NCBI GenBank assembly: GCA_019310525.1
Contig: JAFDEE010000025.1
Coordinates: 1 to 36,030, forward strand
From: Deltaproteobacteria bacterium
Lineage (GTDB): Bacteria > Desulfobacterota > DSM-4660 > Desulfatiglandales > HGW-15
Length of the DNA: 36,030 nucleotides
Reading direction: 5' to 3'
Shown: positions 15,049 through 22,562 of the stretch, piece after piece
Layout: every line of letters begins with the position of its first letter
Numbering within the stretch: position 1 is the first letter of the stretch
Position numbers and translations under genes: made by a program
The notes under the pieces: generated by a model
What the model was told of the DNA's origin: nothing
Databases searched by the model: none
The model's input: the letters and a program-made list of their open reading frames with translations, nothing else

Positions 15049-15672
15049 TCACCTGTGCATGTGCCCGTAAAGGTCCCTGAGAATTCTTTCGGCGATCCTC
15101 GCCATCGCCCCGCTCATGGCCTCGGCTACTGCCTCGGGGGTTCTGTCCTTGCAAGGTTGTTCTTCCCGATAGGTCTTCTGGAAGATTACCCCGCGCTGGA
15201 TGTTTGGTTCCCGATCGGCAATAAGGGCCACCGAGAGCGTGAGAACCGCCTTCCAGGTTTCTCCGGTGTCCCATTCGAAGAATTCGTCCACCGATCCTTC
15301 CAGGAGATAATCTGAAGGCCCCTTGCTGTCATAAGGAAGTACGGCCTTGAAAAGACCACTGGATTTGAGGTCTCTTTGGAGATAGGAGCTCACGAGGTCG
15401 CCGGGGTTCGCCCGCCACTTGTGGTAATGGTAGGTCTGTCTCCTGAAGGCTTTGTCCCTGTAAACAATGGGGATCCTGTTGTAAGGGGCCGCCACGCTGA
15501 AGCGCTGGACCCGGACTACGCACTCAAGGGGTCTAAGGCCCTCCAGGCGGGGCGGGGGATATTCAAGCGTATAGTAATCCACCTTGTTGCTGGGCTGTTC
15601 CAGGCCCAGGCAGGAAGGGAGGAGAAGGAAAAGGCCGACAATGATCACCTTAATGCGCTTGACACGGTTCAT
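15049..15672 (-). CDS. ABC-type transport auxiliary lipoprotein (PqiC/MlaD-partner type)
   Basis: 207 residues from the ATG at 15672 (AAAGGAG upstream). Signal peptide with a hydrophobic core IIVGLFLLLPS and lipobox LPSC, mature end at Cys21. The body has the pattern VDYYTLEYPPP, VVRVQRFSVAAPYN then YRDKAFRRQTYHYHKWRANP, typical of the auxiliary lipoproteins encoded at the end of MCE/Mla operons, which link the transporter to the outer membrane. Position after mlaE-mlaF-mlaD supports this. A 150-bp gap with repeat DNA separates it from mlaD. The longer open frame to 15819 runs through that repeat and is rejected as a start. Confidence 0.8.
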   Translation of the reverse strand: MNRVKRIKVIIVGLFLLLPSCLGLEQPSNKVDYYTLEYPPPRLEGLRPLECVVRVQRFSVAAPYNRIPIVYRDKAFRRQTYHYHKWRANPGDLVSSYLQRDLKSSGLFKAVLPYDSKGPSDYLLEGSVDEFFEWDTGETWKAVLTLSVALIADREPNIQRGVIFQKTYREEQPCKDRTPEAVAEAMSGAMARIAERILRDLYGHMHR

Positions 15673-15760
15673 CTGGAGGACTCCTTTGGATCTTTGAAAA
15701 AGCCTGACCCCCCTGCCCGATCTTCCGCCTTCGTCACGGCTACGGCGGACCCCGGGCTGC

Positions 15761-15794
15761 GTCAGACTCAAACCAGGGACCCGCCCGAAGGGAG
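15761..15794. repeat. Copy 2 of a short dispersed repeat
   Basis: Contains GTCAGACTCAAACC then AGGGACCCGCCC and GAAGG, nearly the same as 7422-7455. It lies in the gap between mlaD and the lipoprotein gene, next to a TCCGCC/GGCGGA inverted repeat at about 15724-15749. Confidence 0.55.
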
Positions 15795-15822
15795 GAAGGT
15801 CAAGGCGAAGCATAGACAAATT

Positions 15823-16854
15823 TTAATCCTCGTTCTGTTTTTTCACGGCCTTTCGGGGTTGAAGCTCCCGGGGCGGGGGAGGTTCCCCGAAGAGCAGCCG
15901 GGAGGGATGTTCCGAGAGGGATTCGAGTAGCCGATCCAGGTTTTCACTCGCCTTTTCCAGATTTTGGGCCGTCACCATGAGGGATGCCTTGAGATCATAC
16001 AGGGAATCATCCGTATCCTTGAGCAGGACCGAGCCCTTCTCAAGGAAAAGGTTGGCGTTTTTCATGGTGCGGTTGAATTCATCGAAGGCGGTGTGGAGAT
16101 TTGCGCCTTCCCTTGCGAGAATGTCTTTCACCTGGGTAATGGCATCCCGGCCGTTGTCCATCATCCCGGCGGCCTTGTCAAGGGTGACGTTCAGGGATCG
16201 AGCCGCCTCTTCCACTGAAGCCAGGATGGCCTCCCATCGCTCATCCCGCAGGAGGCGGCCGGCGCTGTCAAAGGAGTCCTGGATGCTCCGGGACAGGCCC
16301 TTCAAGTCCGCATCGGATACGGCCTGGTTTAGATTGCTGATCGTGGCCTTGACCATATCCGAGATCTCCCGGAGCTTCAGGGACTTGATTTCCTGCAGAA
16401 CGTCGTCCAGACCTCCGAGCAGCAGGCTGATGTCCGAGGGTTTGGAGGCCACAACGGGGTATTTGGAAGGGAAGCTCAAGGGAGGGGAGCGGTCAGGCTC
16501 TCCAGGCTTTTTACGGTCCAGTTCCACGAACATGCTCCCTGTGATACCCACGGATTTCAACTGGGCCACGATGCTGCTGTCCAGCTCTTGGCCGGATTCG
16601 ATCTTCATGACGACCTGGATCAGCTTGGAATCAGGCGCCACCTCGATCCGGTCCACCCGGCCTATGGAGACGCCCCTGTATTTGACCGGAGAATCGATAT
16701 CCAGGCCCTGGACGGACTCGTTGAAATAGGTGACGTAATATTGACCCTTTTCAAGGAAACGGGACATCCCCAACCAGATAACCGCAGCAACGGCCAGGGC
16801 GAGACCGCAGAACACGAAGAGACCGACGGAAAATTTCATTCTCTGGGCATTCAT
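15823..16854 (-). CDS. MlaD-type MCE domain substrate-binding protein
   Basis: 343 residues. N-terminal membrane anchor (about 8-30), then an MCE domain (about 38-115) with YYVTYFNESVQGLDIDSPVK and the YRGVSIGRVDRIEV signature. The C-terminal 200 residues are helical and heptad-like, as in longer MCE proteins that form a hydrophobic tunnel. Role: the periplasmic part of an ABC system moving phospholipids or other lipids between inner and outer membranes. AAGGA precedes the ATG at 16854. It lies 102 bp after mlaF; that gap carries a 65-bp inverted-repeat element. Confidence 0.9.
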   Translation of the reverse strand: MNAQRMKFSVGLFVFCGLALAVAAVIWLGMSRFLEKGQYYVTYFNESVQGLDIDSPVKYRGVSIGRVDRIEVAPDSKLIQVVMKIESGQELDSSIVAQLKSVGITGSMFVELDRKKPGEPDRSPPLSFPSKYPVVASKPSDISLLLGGLDDVLQEIKSLKLREISDMVKATISNLNQAVSDADLKGLSRSIQDSFDSAGRLLRDERWEAILASVEEAARSLNVTLDKAAGMMDNGRDAITQVKDILAREGANLHTAFDEFNRTMKNANLFLEKGSVLLKDTDDSLYDLKASLMVTAQNLEKASENLDRLLESLSEHPSRLLFGEPPPPRELQPRKAVKKQNED

Positions 16855-16888
16855 GGGGGAAGGTCCTTATATCCTACCTGCCTCGCGC

Positions 16889-16953
16889 CCATCCATAAAT
16901 GTCTGATTTTTCCAACTCTCAAGTCAGGCTCAAATTTTCCCAGTTATGGATGG
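16889..16953. repeat. 65-bp inverted-repeat element between mlaF and mlaD
   Basis: Ten-base perfect arms CCATCCATAA (16889-16898) and TTATGGATGG (16944-16953). The interior includes TCAGGCTCAAA (16924-16934), whose complement TTTGAGCCTGA matches the core of the repeats at 7422 and 15761. It ends three bases before the mlaF stop codon. Confidence 0.6.
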
Positions 16954-16956
16954 ACA

Positions 16957-17715
16957 CTACCTCATATTCTCAGCCTGCCGGTTGAAGAATTGCTTCACGA
17001 ATCGATTCTTGCTGTGATCCTTCAGATAATGCGGGTCGCCTTCAGCGATGATCCCGCGGGCCCTTTTGTCCAGCATGATGACCCGGTGGGCCACGGTGAA
17101 AATGCTTTGCAGTTCATGGGTCACGATTACCATGGTGGTGCCCAGGTTTTGATTGATCTTGATGATCAGTTCATCGAGTCCCGCCGAGGTAACAGGATCC
17201 AGTCCCGCGGAGGGCTCATCAAAGAACAGGATTTTCGGAGTCAAGGCCATGGCCCGGGCCAGTCCGGCCCGTTTTTTCATCCCCCCGCTGATCTCGGAAG
17301 GAAGGTAATCCTCATAGCCCTCCAGGCCCACCAGTCCGAGCTTCATGGTGACCAGGGTGTCCAGGGTCTCCTTGGGAAGGTCCGTGTGTTCGAGGATTGG
17401 AAGGGCCACATTCTCCGCCAGGGTCATTGACCCCAGGAGGGCGCCGCTCTGGTAAAGGATCCCGATTTTCCTCAAGACCTTCCGGAAAGTGCCTTCGTCG
17501 CACCTGGTGATGTCGTCTCCGTCGATTATGATTTTGCCCGAGACGGGCTGGAGGAGGCCCACCATGTGTTTCAACAGGGTGCTTTTTCCACATCCGCTCC
17601 CGCCCAGCACCACAAAGATCTCTCCCTCGTAAACATCGAAGGAGACATGGTCGAGGACGATCTCTTCGCCATATCCTCCCACCAGTTCCCGGACGCTGAT
17701 GATCGGCCTTCTCAT
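16957..17715 (-). CDS. MlaF-type ABC transporter ATPase
   Basis: 252 residues. Walker A GGSGCGKST (38-46), signature ISGGMKKRAGLARAM (141-155) and Walker B FFDEPSAGLDP (163-173). The ISGGMKKR-AGLARA and FDEPSAGLDP wording is diagnostic of the MlaF/MKL group that powers MCE lipid transporters. It pairs with the MlaE permease encoded 15 bp upstream, from the same message. AAGGGGG site before the ATG. Confidence 0.95.
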   Translation of the reverse strand: MRRPIISVRELVGGYGEEIVLDHVSFDVYEGEIFVVLGGSGCGKSTLLKHMVGLLQPVSGKIIIDGDDITRCDEGTFRKVLRKIGILYQSGALLGSMTLAENVALPILEHTDLPKETLDTLVTMKLGLVGLEGYEDYLPSEISGGMKKRAGLARAMALTPKILFFDEPSAGLDPVTSAGLDELIIKINQNLGTTMVIVTHELQSIFTVAHRVIMLDKRARGIIAEGDPHYLKDHSKNRFVKQFFNRQAENMR

Positions 17716-17730
17716 CGCCCCCTTTCCCCC

Positions 17731-18879
17731 TCAACCCCAGTACCGAAGGATTACGGCGAAAAGGGAATCCGAAAGTATGATCAGGAATATGCTGCTCACC
17801 ACGGCTGAGGTGGTGGCTTGGCCTACCCCGGCGGCGCCCCCGCTGACCCGGAATCCCCTTAGGCAGCCGATCCAGGAGATCAACAGGGCGAACACCCCGC
17901 TCTTGGCGAATCCCCAGGCCACGTCGAAAAGAGTGAGGGTCTTGATGGTCTGGCTCATGTAAGCGCTTGCCGTAAGATCCAGCATGAAGATCCCTACGAT
18001 CATACCTCCTGCTATGGCGAAAAGGTCCGAGAAGAGGGTCAGGAAGGGAACGACCACAACGCTGGCGATGATCTTCGGGACCACCAGGAAACGGGTGGGA
18101 TCGAACCCCATGGTGAAGAGTGCATCCACCTCCTCCGATATCTTCATGGTGCCGATTTCCGCCGCAAAGGAAGAGCCGGATCGGCCCGCCACGATGATGG
18201 CCGTCATGATGGGCCCCAGTTCGCGGACCATGGCCAGGCTCACCAGGGAGGCCACGTAGATGTTGGCGCCGAACTGCTGGAGCTGAACCGAAGACATGAA
18301 GGCCATGATGAGGCCGAGGAGGAAACTGATGAGTCCCACGATGGGGAGGGCATCCACCCCGGTTTTCTGCATGTAAAGAAAGGTGTCTTCGAGACGGAGT
18401 TTCCTGGGGTGGACCAGGATGAAGAGGAGCGCAAGGGTGACGGAGCCGAGGAAAGAGATCATGTATTTCAGATCTCCCAGGATCCTCAAAGTCCCTTCCC
18501 CCAGGCGCACGAAGGTGCCGGGACGGGGGGGCTTTCCAAATGCATGCTTCCGGCCCGCCGAATCCAGGTCGAAAAGGGAAAGGATCTCCTTGACCTTGCC
18601 GCTCGCATTCAAAAGCCGGTAACCGCCCCTCTCCGGGTGCAGGGTCTTTTTCAGTTCAAGGAGGACCAGGGCCCCGAAGTCATCAAGGTAAGAGACATCC
18701 ATCAGGTCCACAGTCAGGAAAGAAGGCGGATGTTTTTTCAACCGCGGGAGCAATTCGCGGAGCAGGGGCGCCGCGCTGGAGGAGTCCAGCACGCCCTTGA
18801 AGCGAATCCTCGTGCCTTTGTCATCTTCGGTAAGGATATAGCGGAAGGGCGGCTTTTCTATGGATCGGTCGGGGATCAT
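17731..18879 (-). CDS. MlaE-type permease with N-terminal STAS (MlaB-like) domain
   Basis: 382 residues. Residues 1-105 form a STAS-like domain (LTVDLMDVSYLDDFGALVLL), equivalent to MlaB, fused to an MlaE permease of about 260 residues with five to six spans and the family motif MVRELGPIMTAIIVAGRSGS then FAAEIGTM. The fusion of MlaB and MlaE is common in Deltaproteobacteria. Start ATG overlaps the stop of the preceding sensor gene as ATGA, so the two are translationally coupled. Together with MlaF, MlaD and the lipoprotein it makes a complete inner-membrane transporter. Confidence 0.92.
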   Translation of the reverse strand: MIPDRSIEKPPFRYILTEDDKGTRIRFKGVLDSSSAAPLLRELLPRLKKHPPSFLTVDLMDVSYLDDFGALVLLELKKTLHPERGGYRLLNASGKVKEILSLFDLDSAGRKHAFGKPPRPGTFVRLGEGTLRILGDLKYMISFLGSVTLALLFILVHPRKLRLEDTFLYMQKTGVDALPIVGLISFLLGLIMAFMSSVQLQQFGANIYVASLVSLAMVRELGPIMTAIIVAGRSGSSFAAEIGTMKISEEVDALFTMGFDPTRFLVVPKIIASVVVVPFLTLFSDLFAIAGGMIVGIFMLDLTASAYMSQTIKTLTLFDVAWGFAKSGVFALLISWIGCLRGFRVSGGAAGVGQATTSAVVSSIFLIILSDSLFAVILRYWG

Positions 18880-20183
18880 GGTTTTTTGAAACGAAAATTC
18901 CTCAGTCCCTCTTCATCTACGCCGTAATTTTCCTTGAGCAGTTCAACATCCATCTGAAAGATGAGCCAGCCCAAGAAACGTCCCTCCTTCGTCAATTCGA
19001 AGGCGAGTTCCAAACCCTTGCGTCCCATGGGGTGTTCCTTGCTGACCCGGTAAACCACCAGGACCCTGTGAAGGGAGTTGTCGTCTCCCTGGAATTCTAT
19101 CCCTGCGTAACTGTTTCCACGCATCCGTGAGGCCTGGAAGTCTTTTTCCGGTGAATAGGCGTCGAAGACCCTTTTCCGGGGATCCAGGAGCACCAGGCCC
19201 ACATAAGGGGATCGTTCGCTCTGGATCTGGAAGAACTCCTTCATTACGGCTGTGGTCTTTTCCCTGTCTCCGTTGATCATGGGCTCGGCCAGCAAGGACT
19301 TCAGGAGGAGCAGATCCCTGGCGATTTGGTCTCGGAGGCTTGACTTCTTGAGATCCACCGTCTTTTGTGTATCCACGAGGTAGGGATAGCCGAAGAACAG
19401 CCCCGCCCCTATAAGAACGAGGAGGATCAAGGGAGGCAGGATCAGGTTCCTGGCCCGTTGGTAGCGTCTCTCTAACTTCTTGACCGAGGTCACGTCCCGC
19501 CCGAGGGAGAGCACCCCCTGGCAATCGTGTTGTCCGTCGTAAAGCAAGGTCGTACTGGTGGAGACATAGCGTATGCCCATTTCGGGATGGCGTACCTTCA
19601 GGATTTTTTCCCGAACCGAATACCTGGACTCCACTTCTTCCAGGAAATCGCGGTAGGCGTGGGGTTCCTCGTAGATCTCCTCCACGTTGCGATTCTGCAT
19701 CTGGGTCCAGTCCCGGCCGTATAGTTTCTCGGCGGCGGAGTTCCAGGTGAGGATCTTGCCATCCCGGTCCGTTAGAATCACGGCGTCGGGAAGCTGGTCG
19801 CAGAACTCCTTGAGTCCGAAGAGGATCTGGCTGGTCTCGTTCAGGCGGCGGGCGAGGGCCTTGGTGATGGTTTCGGCGGCGTCCGGAAAGTCCCTCAAGA
19901 ACTGGGTGATCTCCTCCCTGGGGATGCAGATGACCGTTACGTCATCCCTGGCCCGGGCCGTGGCTGTCCTCTTGGAGTCAAGGAGAAAGGACATCTCCCC
20001 GAAGAGGGCCCCCTTCTCCTTGATCTCGTTGATCTTCATGTTGCCCTTGATGATTTCCAGTTCGCCGGATACCAGGATGTAGAGATCCTGTGCATCGTCC
20101 CCTTCGAGGAAGATGATGTGTCCGGCCTGGTAGTGGGTAATATACTTCTCAAGGGCCGGGTGATTGACGACCTCGTCCAGCAT
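18876..20183 (-). CDS. cNMP-binding / PAS / membrane / Cache-like sensor protein
   Basis: 435 residues in four parts. A cyclic-nucleotide-binding fold (about 10-115) has LYILVSGELEI and FGEMSFLLDSKRTATARA (61-78). A PAS domain (about 125-235) has DAVILTDRDGKILTWNSAAE. One membrane span (about 247-267) follows the positively charged RRYQRAR, giving cytoplasmic N and periplasmic C termini. A C-terminal domain (about 270-435) has LLLLKSLLAEPMINGD and YVGLVLLDPRKRVFDAYS, resembling a single Cache/sensor fold. No histidine kinase, GGDEF, EAL or HTH output is present. It is the first gene of the Mla operon and overlaps mlaE by four bases. A weak ribosome site precedes the ATG. Signalling to the transporter is inference. 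Confidence 0.8.
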   Translation of the reverse strand: MLDEVVNHPALEKYITHYQAGHIIFLEGDDAQDLYILVSGELEIIKGNMKINEIKEKGALFGEMSFLLDSKRTATARARDDVTVICIPREEITQFLRDFPDAAETITKALARRLNETSQILFGLKEFCDQLPDAVILTDRDGKILTWNSAAEKLYGRDWTQMQNRNVEEIYEEPHAYRDFLEEVESRYSVREKILKVRHPEMGIRYVSTSTTLLYDGQHDCQGVLSLGRDVTSVKKLERRYQRARNLILPPLILLVLIGAGLFFGYPYLVDTQKTVDLKKSSLRDQIARDLLLLKSLLAEPMINGDREKTTAVMKEFFQIQSERSPYVGLVLLDPRKRVFDAYSPEKDFQASRMRGNSYAGIEFQGDDNSLHRVLVVYRVSKEHPMGRKGLELAFELTKEGRFLGWLIFQMDVELLKENYGVDEEGLRNFRFKKP

Positions 20184-20220
20184 GGTAAATGTGCCTGAAA
20201 TTTCAAATAATATTCAATCG

Positions 20221-20249
20221 AGTATAGAGAAAAGCCTTGCCGGAGTCAA
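20221..20249 (-). promoter_or_regulatory. Sigma70-type promoter of the sensor-Mla operon
   Basis: Minus strand: TTGACT (20249-20244), 17-base spacer, TATACT (20226-20221), about 40 bases before the sensor start codon. The intergenic stretch up to 20420 otherwise holds a GC-rich inverted repeat around 20300-20318 (GGGGCCGCAGGCCCC). Confidence 0.7.
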
Positions 20250-20420
20250 GGACGCTCTTATAGGCGACGGGAGAGAGGGACCTTTTGCGGATCGGACACA
20301 GGGGCCGCAGGCCCCCGGGTTGACCTGGGAAAGGAAAGACCGTGCCCTGCGGGACCCTATTTAAACCCCGCGGTAGTTATGGTATGGTTGTCGTGCCGCA
20401 TCCATGGGGAGGAGGTGAAC
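20250..20420. other. Intergenic stretch between divergent operons
   Basis: Holds the upstream side of the sensor-Mla promoter, a GGGGCC-type inverted repeat (20300-20315) and a strong ribosome site for the cNMP-FHA gene at 20407-20415. No clear plus-strand promoter was found. Confidence 0.35.
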
Positions 20421-21182
20421 ATGGAGGTCAATGCTCTTCGGGTTTTCAAGCCGGGTGAAGTGATCATAGAGGAAGGCTCGAAGGGGACGTCTGCCTTTAT
20501 CGTGCTCTCAGGGGCCGTTGAGGTACTCAAGAGATCGGTAAAGGGAGAGGTCTTAGTGGCAACCCTGGGAGTTGGCCAGGTCTTCGGGGAAATGGGGTTG
20601 ATAGAGGATCGTCCCCGTTCGGCCACGGTAAGGGCCCTGACGGAACTCAAGGTGCGGGAGATAAATCGTGAGGATTTCAACGAACTCCTGCGGACCAAGC
20701 CGTCGGTGCTCATTCCGATCATGAAGTCCCTTTTTGAGAGGCTTCGGCAGGCGGGCGACCGGCTGGCCGCTTGCTGGGATCCGGAGGGAGAGGTGGAACG
20801 CTCCTTCGAAGTGATCATGGAGGGCCAGACCGCCGAGGCCAGAGAAGTACTCGAGGGGCGTCGTCTTCTCATCACCAAATTTCCGTTTCTCATAGGTAGA
20901 GAGGCGGAAAGTCCGGCGACGGACGTGTTTTACAATAATGATCTCTTCATCAGGGAGAGCCGACCTTATTTGGTCTCCCGTAACCACCTGGCTATCAGCA
21001 ACGAGGGAGGGAGCATGTGGATCCTCGATCGGGGAAGCGCCTTCGGCACAATTGTCAACGGCCGGGAGATCGGCGGTGAGACCGGGATACTGCGCGCCCC
21101 CCTCGATAAAGAGGAAAACCAGTTGATAATCGGGCCCGCTACCTCCAGATTCATCTTTCTCCTGAAGGTCGTACCTCTGTAA
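20421..21182 (+). CDS. cNMP-binding and FHA domain protein
   Basis: 253 residues from the ATG at 20421, with GGAGGTG five bases upstream. The N-terminal cNMP-type fold (about 5-115) has FIVLSGAVEVL and FGEMGLIEDRPRSATVRA (55-72). The C-terminal FHA domain (about 145-250) has Gly159-Arg160, Ser186, Asn188-His189, Ser206, Gly209-Thr210 and Asn213-Gly214 in the usual order, implying recognition of a phosphothreonine peptide. No DNA-binding or enzyme domain. It is divergent from the cNMP/PAS sensor and precedes a nuclease/ATPase gene pair (114-bp gap). A signalling adaptor role is likely; the partner kinase is not in the window. Confidence 0.85.
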   Translation: MEVNALRVFKPGEVIIEEGSKGTSAFIVLSGAVEVLKRSVKGEVLVATLGVGQVFGEMGLIEDRPRSATVRALTELKVREINREDFNELLRTKPSVLIPIMKSLFERLRQAGDRLAACWDPEGEVERSFEVIMEGQTAEAREVLEGRRLLITKFPFLIGREAESPATDVFYNNDLFIRESRPYLVSRNHLAISNEGGSMWILDRGSAFGTIVNGREIGGETGILRAPLDKEENQLIIGPATSRFIFLLKVVPL

Positions 21183-21296
21183 ACCCGACCCGCCTCCGAA
21201 CCTCCAGGGGGAGAGTGGTTGGTACCCGTCAGGAATCCGATTTCCGCTCCCAAAGGCCCGAAGCCCTGGAAAGCAATCCGAATCAAGGAACAGCCA

Positions 21297-22562
21297 ATGC
21301 CCGCATTTTCCTTTGTCCATGCCGCCGACCTTCACCTGGACACCCCCTTTTCGGCCGTTCGGCGGAATAACGAGGAACTGGGATCGGCCCTTCGCCGGGC
21401 CGCCTTCGATGCCTTTGAGGGCCTGATTCGGCTTTGCCTCGAAAAGACCGTGGATTTTCTGCTCGTAGCGGGCGATGTCTTTGACGGAGGGGAGCGGAGC
21501 ATCCAGGCCCAGGTCCGCTTCAGGGCCGGGCTGGAACGTCTTTCGGAGGCCGGCATTCGGACCCTTGTGGTCCACGGGAACCACGATCCCTTGTCCAGTT
21601 GGTCCTCGAGCCTTCAATGGCCCCCGGGGGTCCATGTGTTCGGGGAGCGGTTGGAAACCGTCCCCGTCGAGAGGGAAGGGAGATTGCTGGCCCGCGTGCA
21701 GGGAATCAGCCACCCTAAAAGGGATGAGAGAAGAAACCTGGCCCGGCTCTTCAGGCGTGAGGACGCCGCCTTCCATATCGGCCTCCTCCACGCGAACGTC
21801 GGTTCCGATACCGGGCACGAACCTTATGCCCCCTGCTCCCTCGGTGACCTGAGGGAGGCCGGGATGGATTACTGGGCCCTTGGCCACGTGCATTCCCGGA
21901 GAATCCTTTCCCCGGATTCCCCGGCCGTGGTCTATCCTGGAACCATCCAGGGCCGCAATATTCGTGAGGCGGGGGAAAAGGGGTGCTATCTCGTGCGAGT
22001 GAGCGAAAGCAGGGAGATCGATCTGGAATTTCACCCCACCGATATGATCCGCTGGATCCTGCGGGAGATCCGAATCAACGGGCTGGAGACGGAACAGGAT
22101 CTCCTGGAGACGCTTGAGAGGACTTGCGAGGAGATCTCTCTGGACGGGGCGGGACGTCCTGCCATCGCTCGTATCAGGCTTACCGGAAGCGGTCCCCTGC
22201 ACCGCCGTCTCATGCGGCCCGAGTGGGTGGATGAGCTCCTGGAAGTGCTTCGGGAGGCGTGGATGGCCCGGGATCCCTTTCTCTGGGTGGAAAGGTTGGA
22301 GAGGGATACCTCACCGCCTGCGGACCTGGAGACCCTCGCCCGGGGAGAGGACTTCCTGGGGGAGCTGCTTCGCTATTCCCGTGCCCTGCGTAGGGAGCCG
22401 GATTTCGAGGAACGCATAAGAAGGGAATTGGCCCCCCTTTTTGAAACCCCGTGGTCGAGGAACTTCCTGGATCCTCCCGACCCGGGAAAACTGAAAGAGT
22501 TGCTTCGGGCGGCGGAGGGTATTTGTTTTGAGGAGCTTTCGGGCGGAGAGGAAATCGATTGA
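21297..22562 (+). CDS. YhaO/SbcD-like metallophosphoesterase (DNA exonuclease family)
   Basis: 421 residues. Calcineurin-like phosphoesterase motifs in order: DLHLD (11-15), GDVFD (59-63), GNHD (94-97), then HANVG and GHVHSR in the middle, followed by about 170 residues of C-terminal accessory sequence. This is the SbcD/Mre11 family, and the opening SFVHAADLHLDTPF matches the YhaO subgroup. With the downstream SbcC/YhaN-like ATPase it should form a Mn2+-dependent nuclease complex acting on DNA ends or hairpins. ATG at 21297 is chosen because homology starts there (AAGGAA upstream). It overlaps the next gene by four bases. Confidence 0.9.
   Translation: MPAFSFVHAADLHLDTPFSAVRRNNEELGSALRRAAFDAFEGLIRLCLEKTVDFLLVAGDVFDGGERSIQAQVRFRAGLERLSEAGIRTLVVHGNHDPLSSWSSSLQWPPGVHVFGERLETVPVEREGRLLARVQGISHPKRDERRNLARLFRREDAAFHIGLLHANVGSDTGHEPYAPCSLGDLREAGMDYWALGHVHSRRILSPDSPAVVYPGTIQGRNIREAGEKGCYLVRVSESREIDLEFHPTDMIRWILREIRINGLETEQDLLETLERTCEEISLDGAGRPAIARIRLTGSGPLHRRLMRPEWVDELLEVLREAWMARDPFLWVERLERDTSPPADLETLARGEDFLGELLRYSRALRREPDFEERIRRELAPLFETPWSRNFLDPPDPGKLKELLRAAEGICFEELSGGEEID

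Noticed and set aside
15673-15819. Upstream extension of the auxiliary lipoprotein gene
   Set aside because: It runs through repeat DNA and would bury the signal peptide; the ATG at 15672 has a good ribosome site.
20553-22202. 549-codon minus-strand frame opposite the cNMP-FHA and nuclease genes
   Set aside because: Both plus-strand genes have complete motifs and ribosome sites; the antisense frame is a composition effect.
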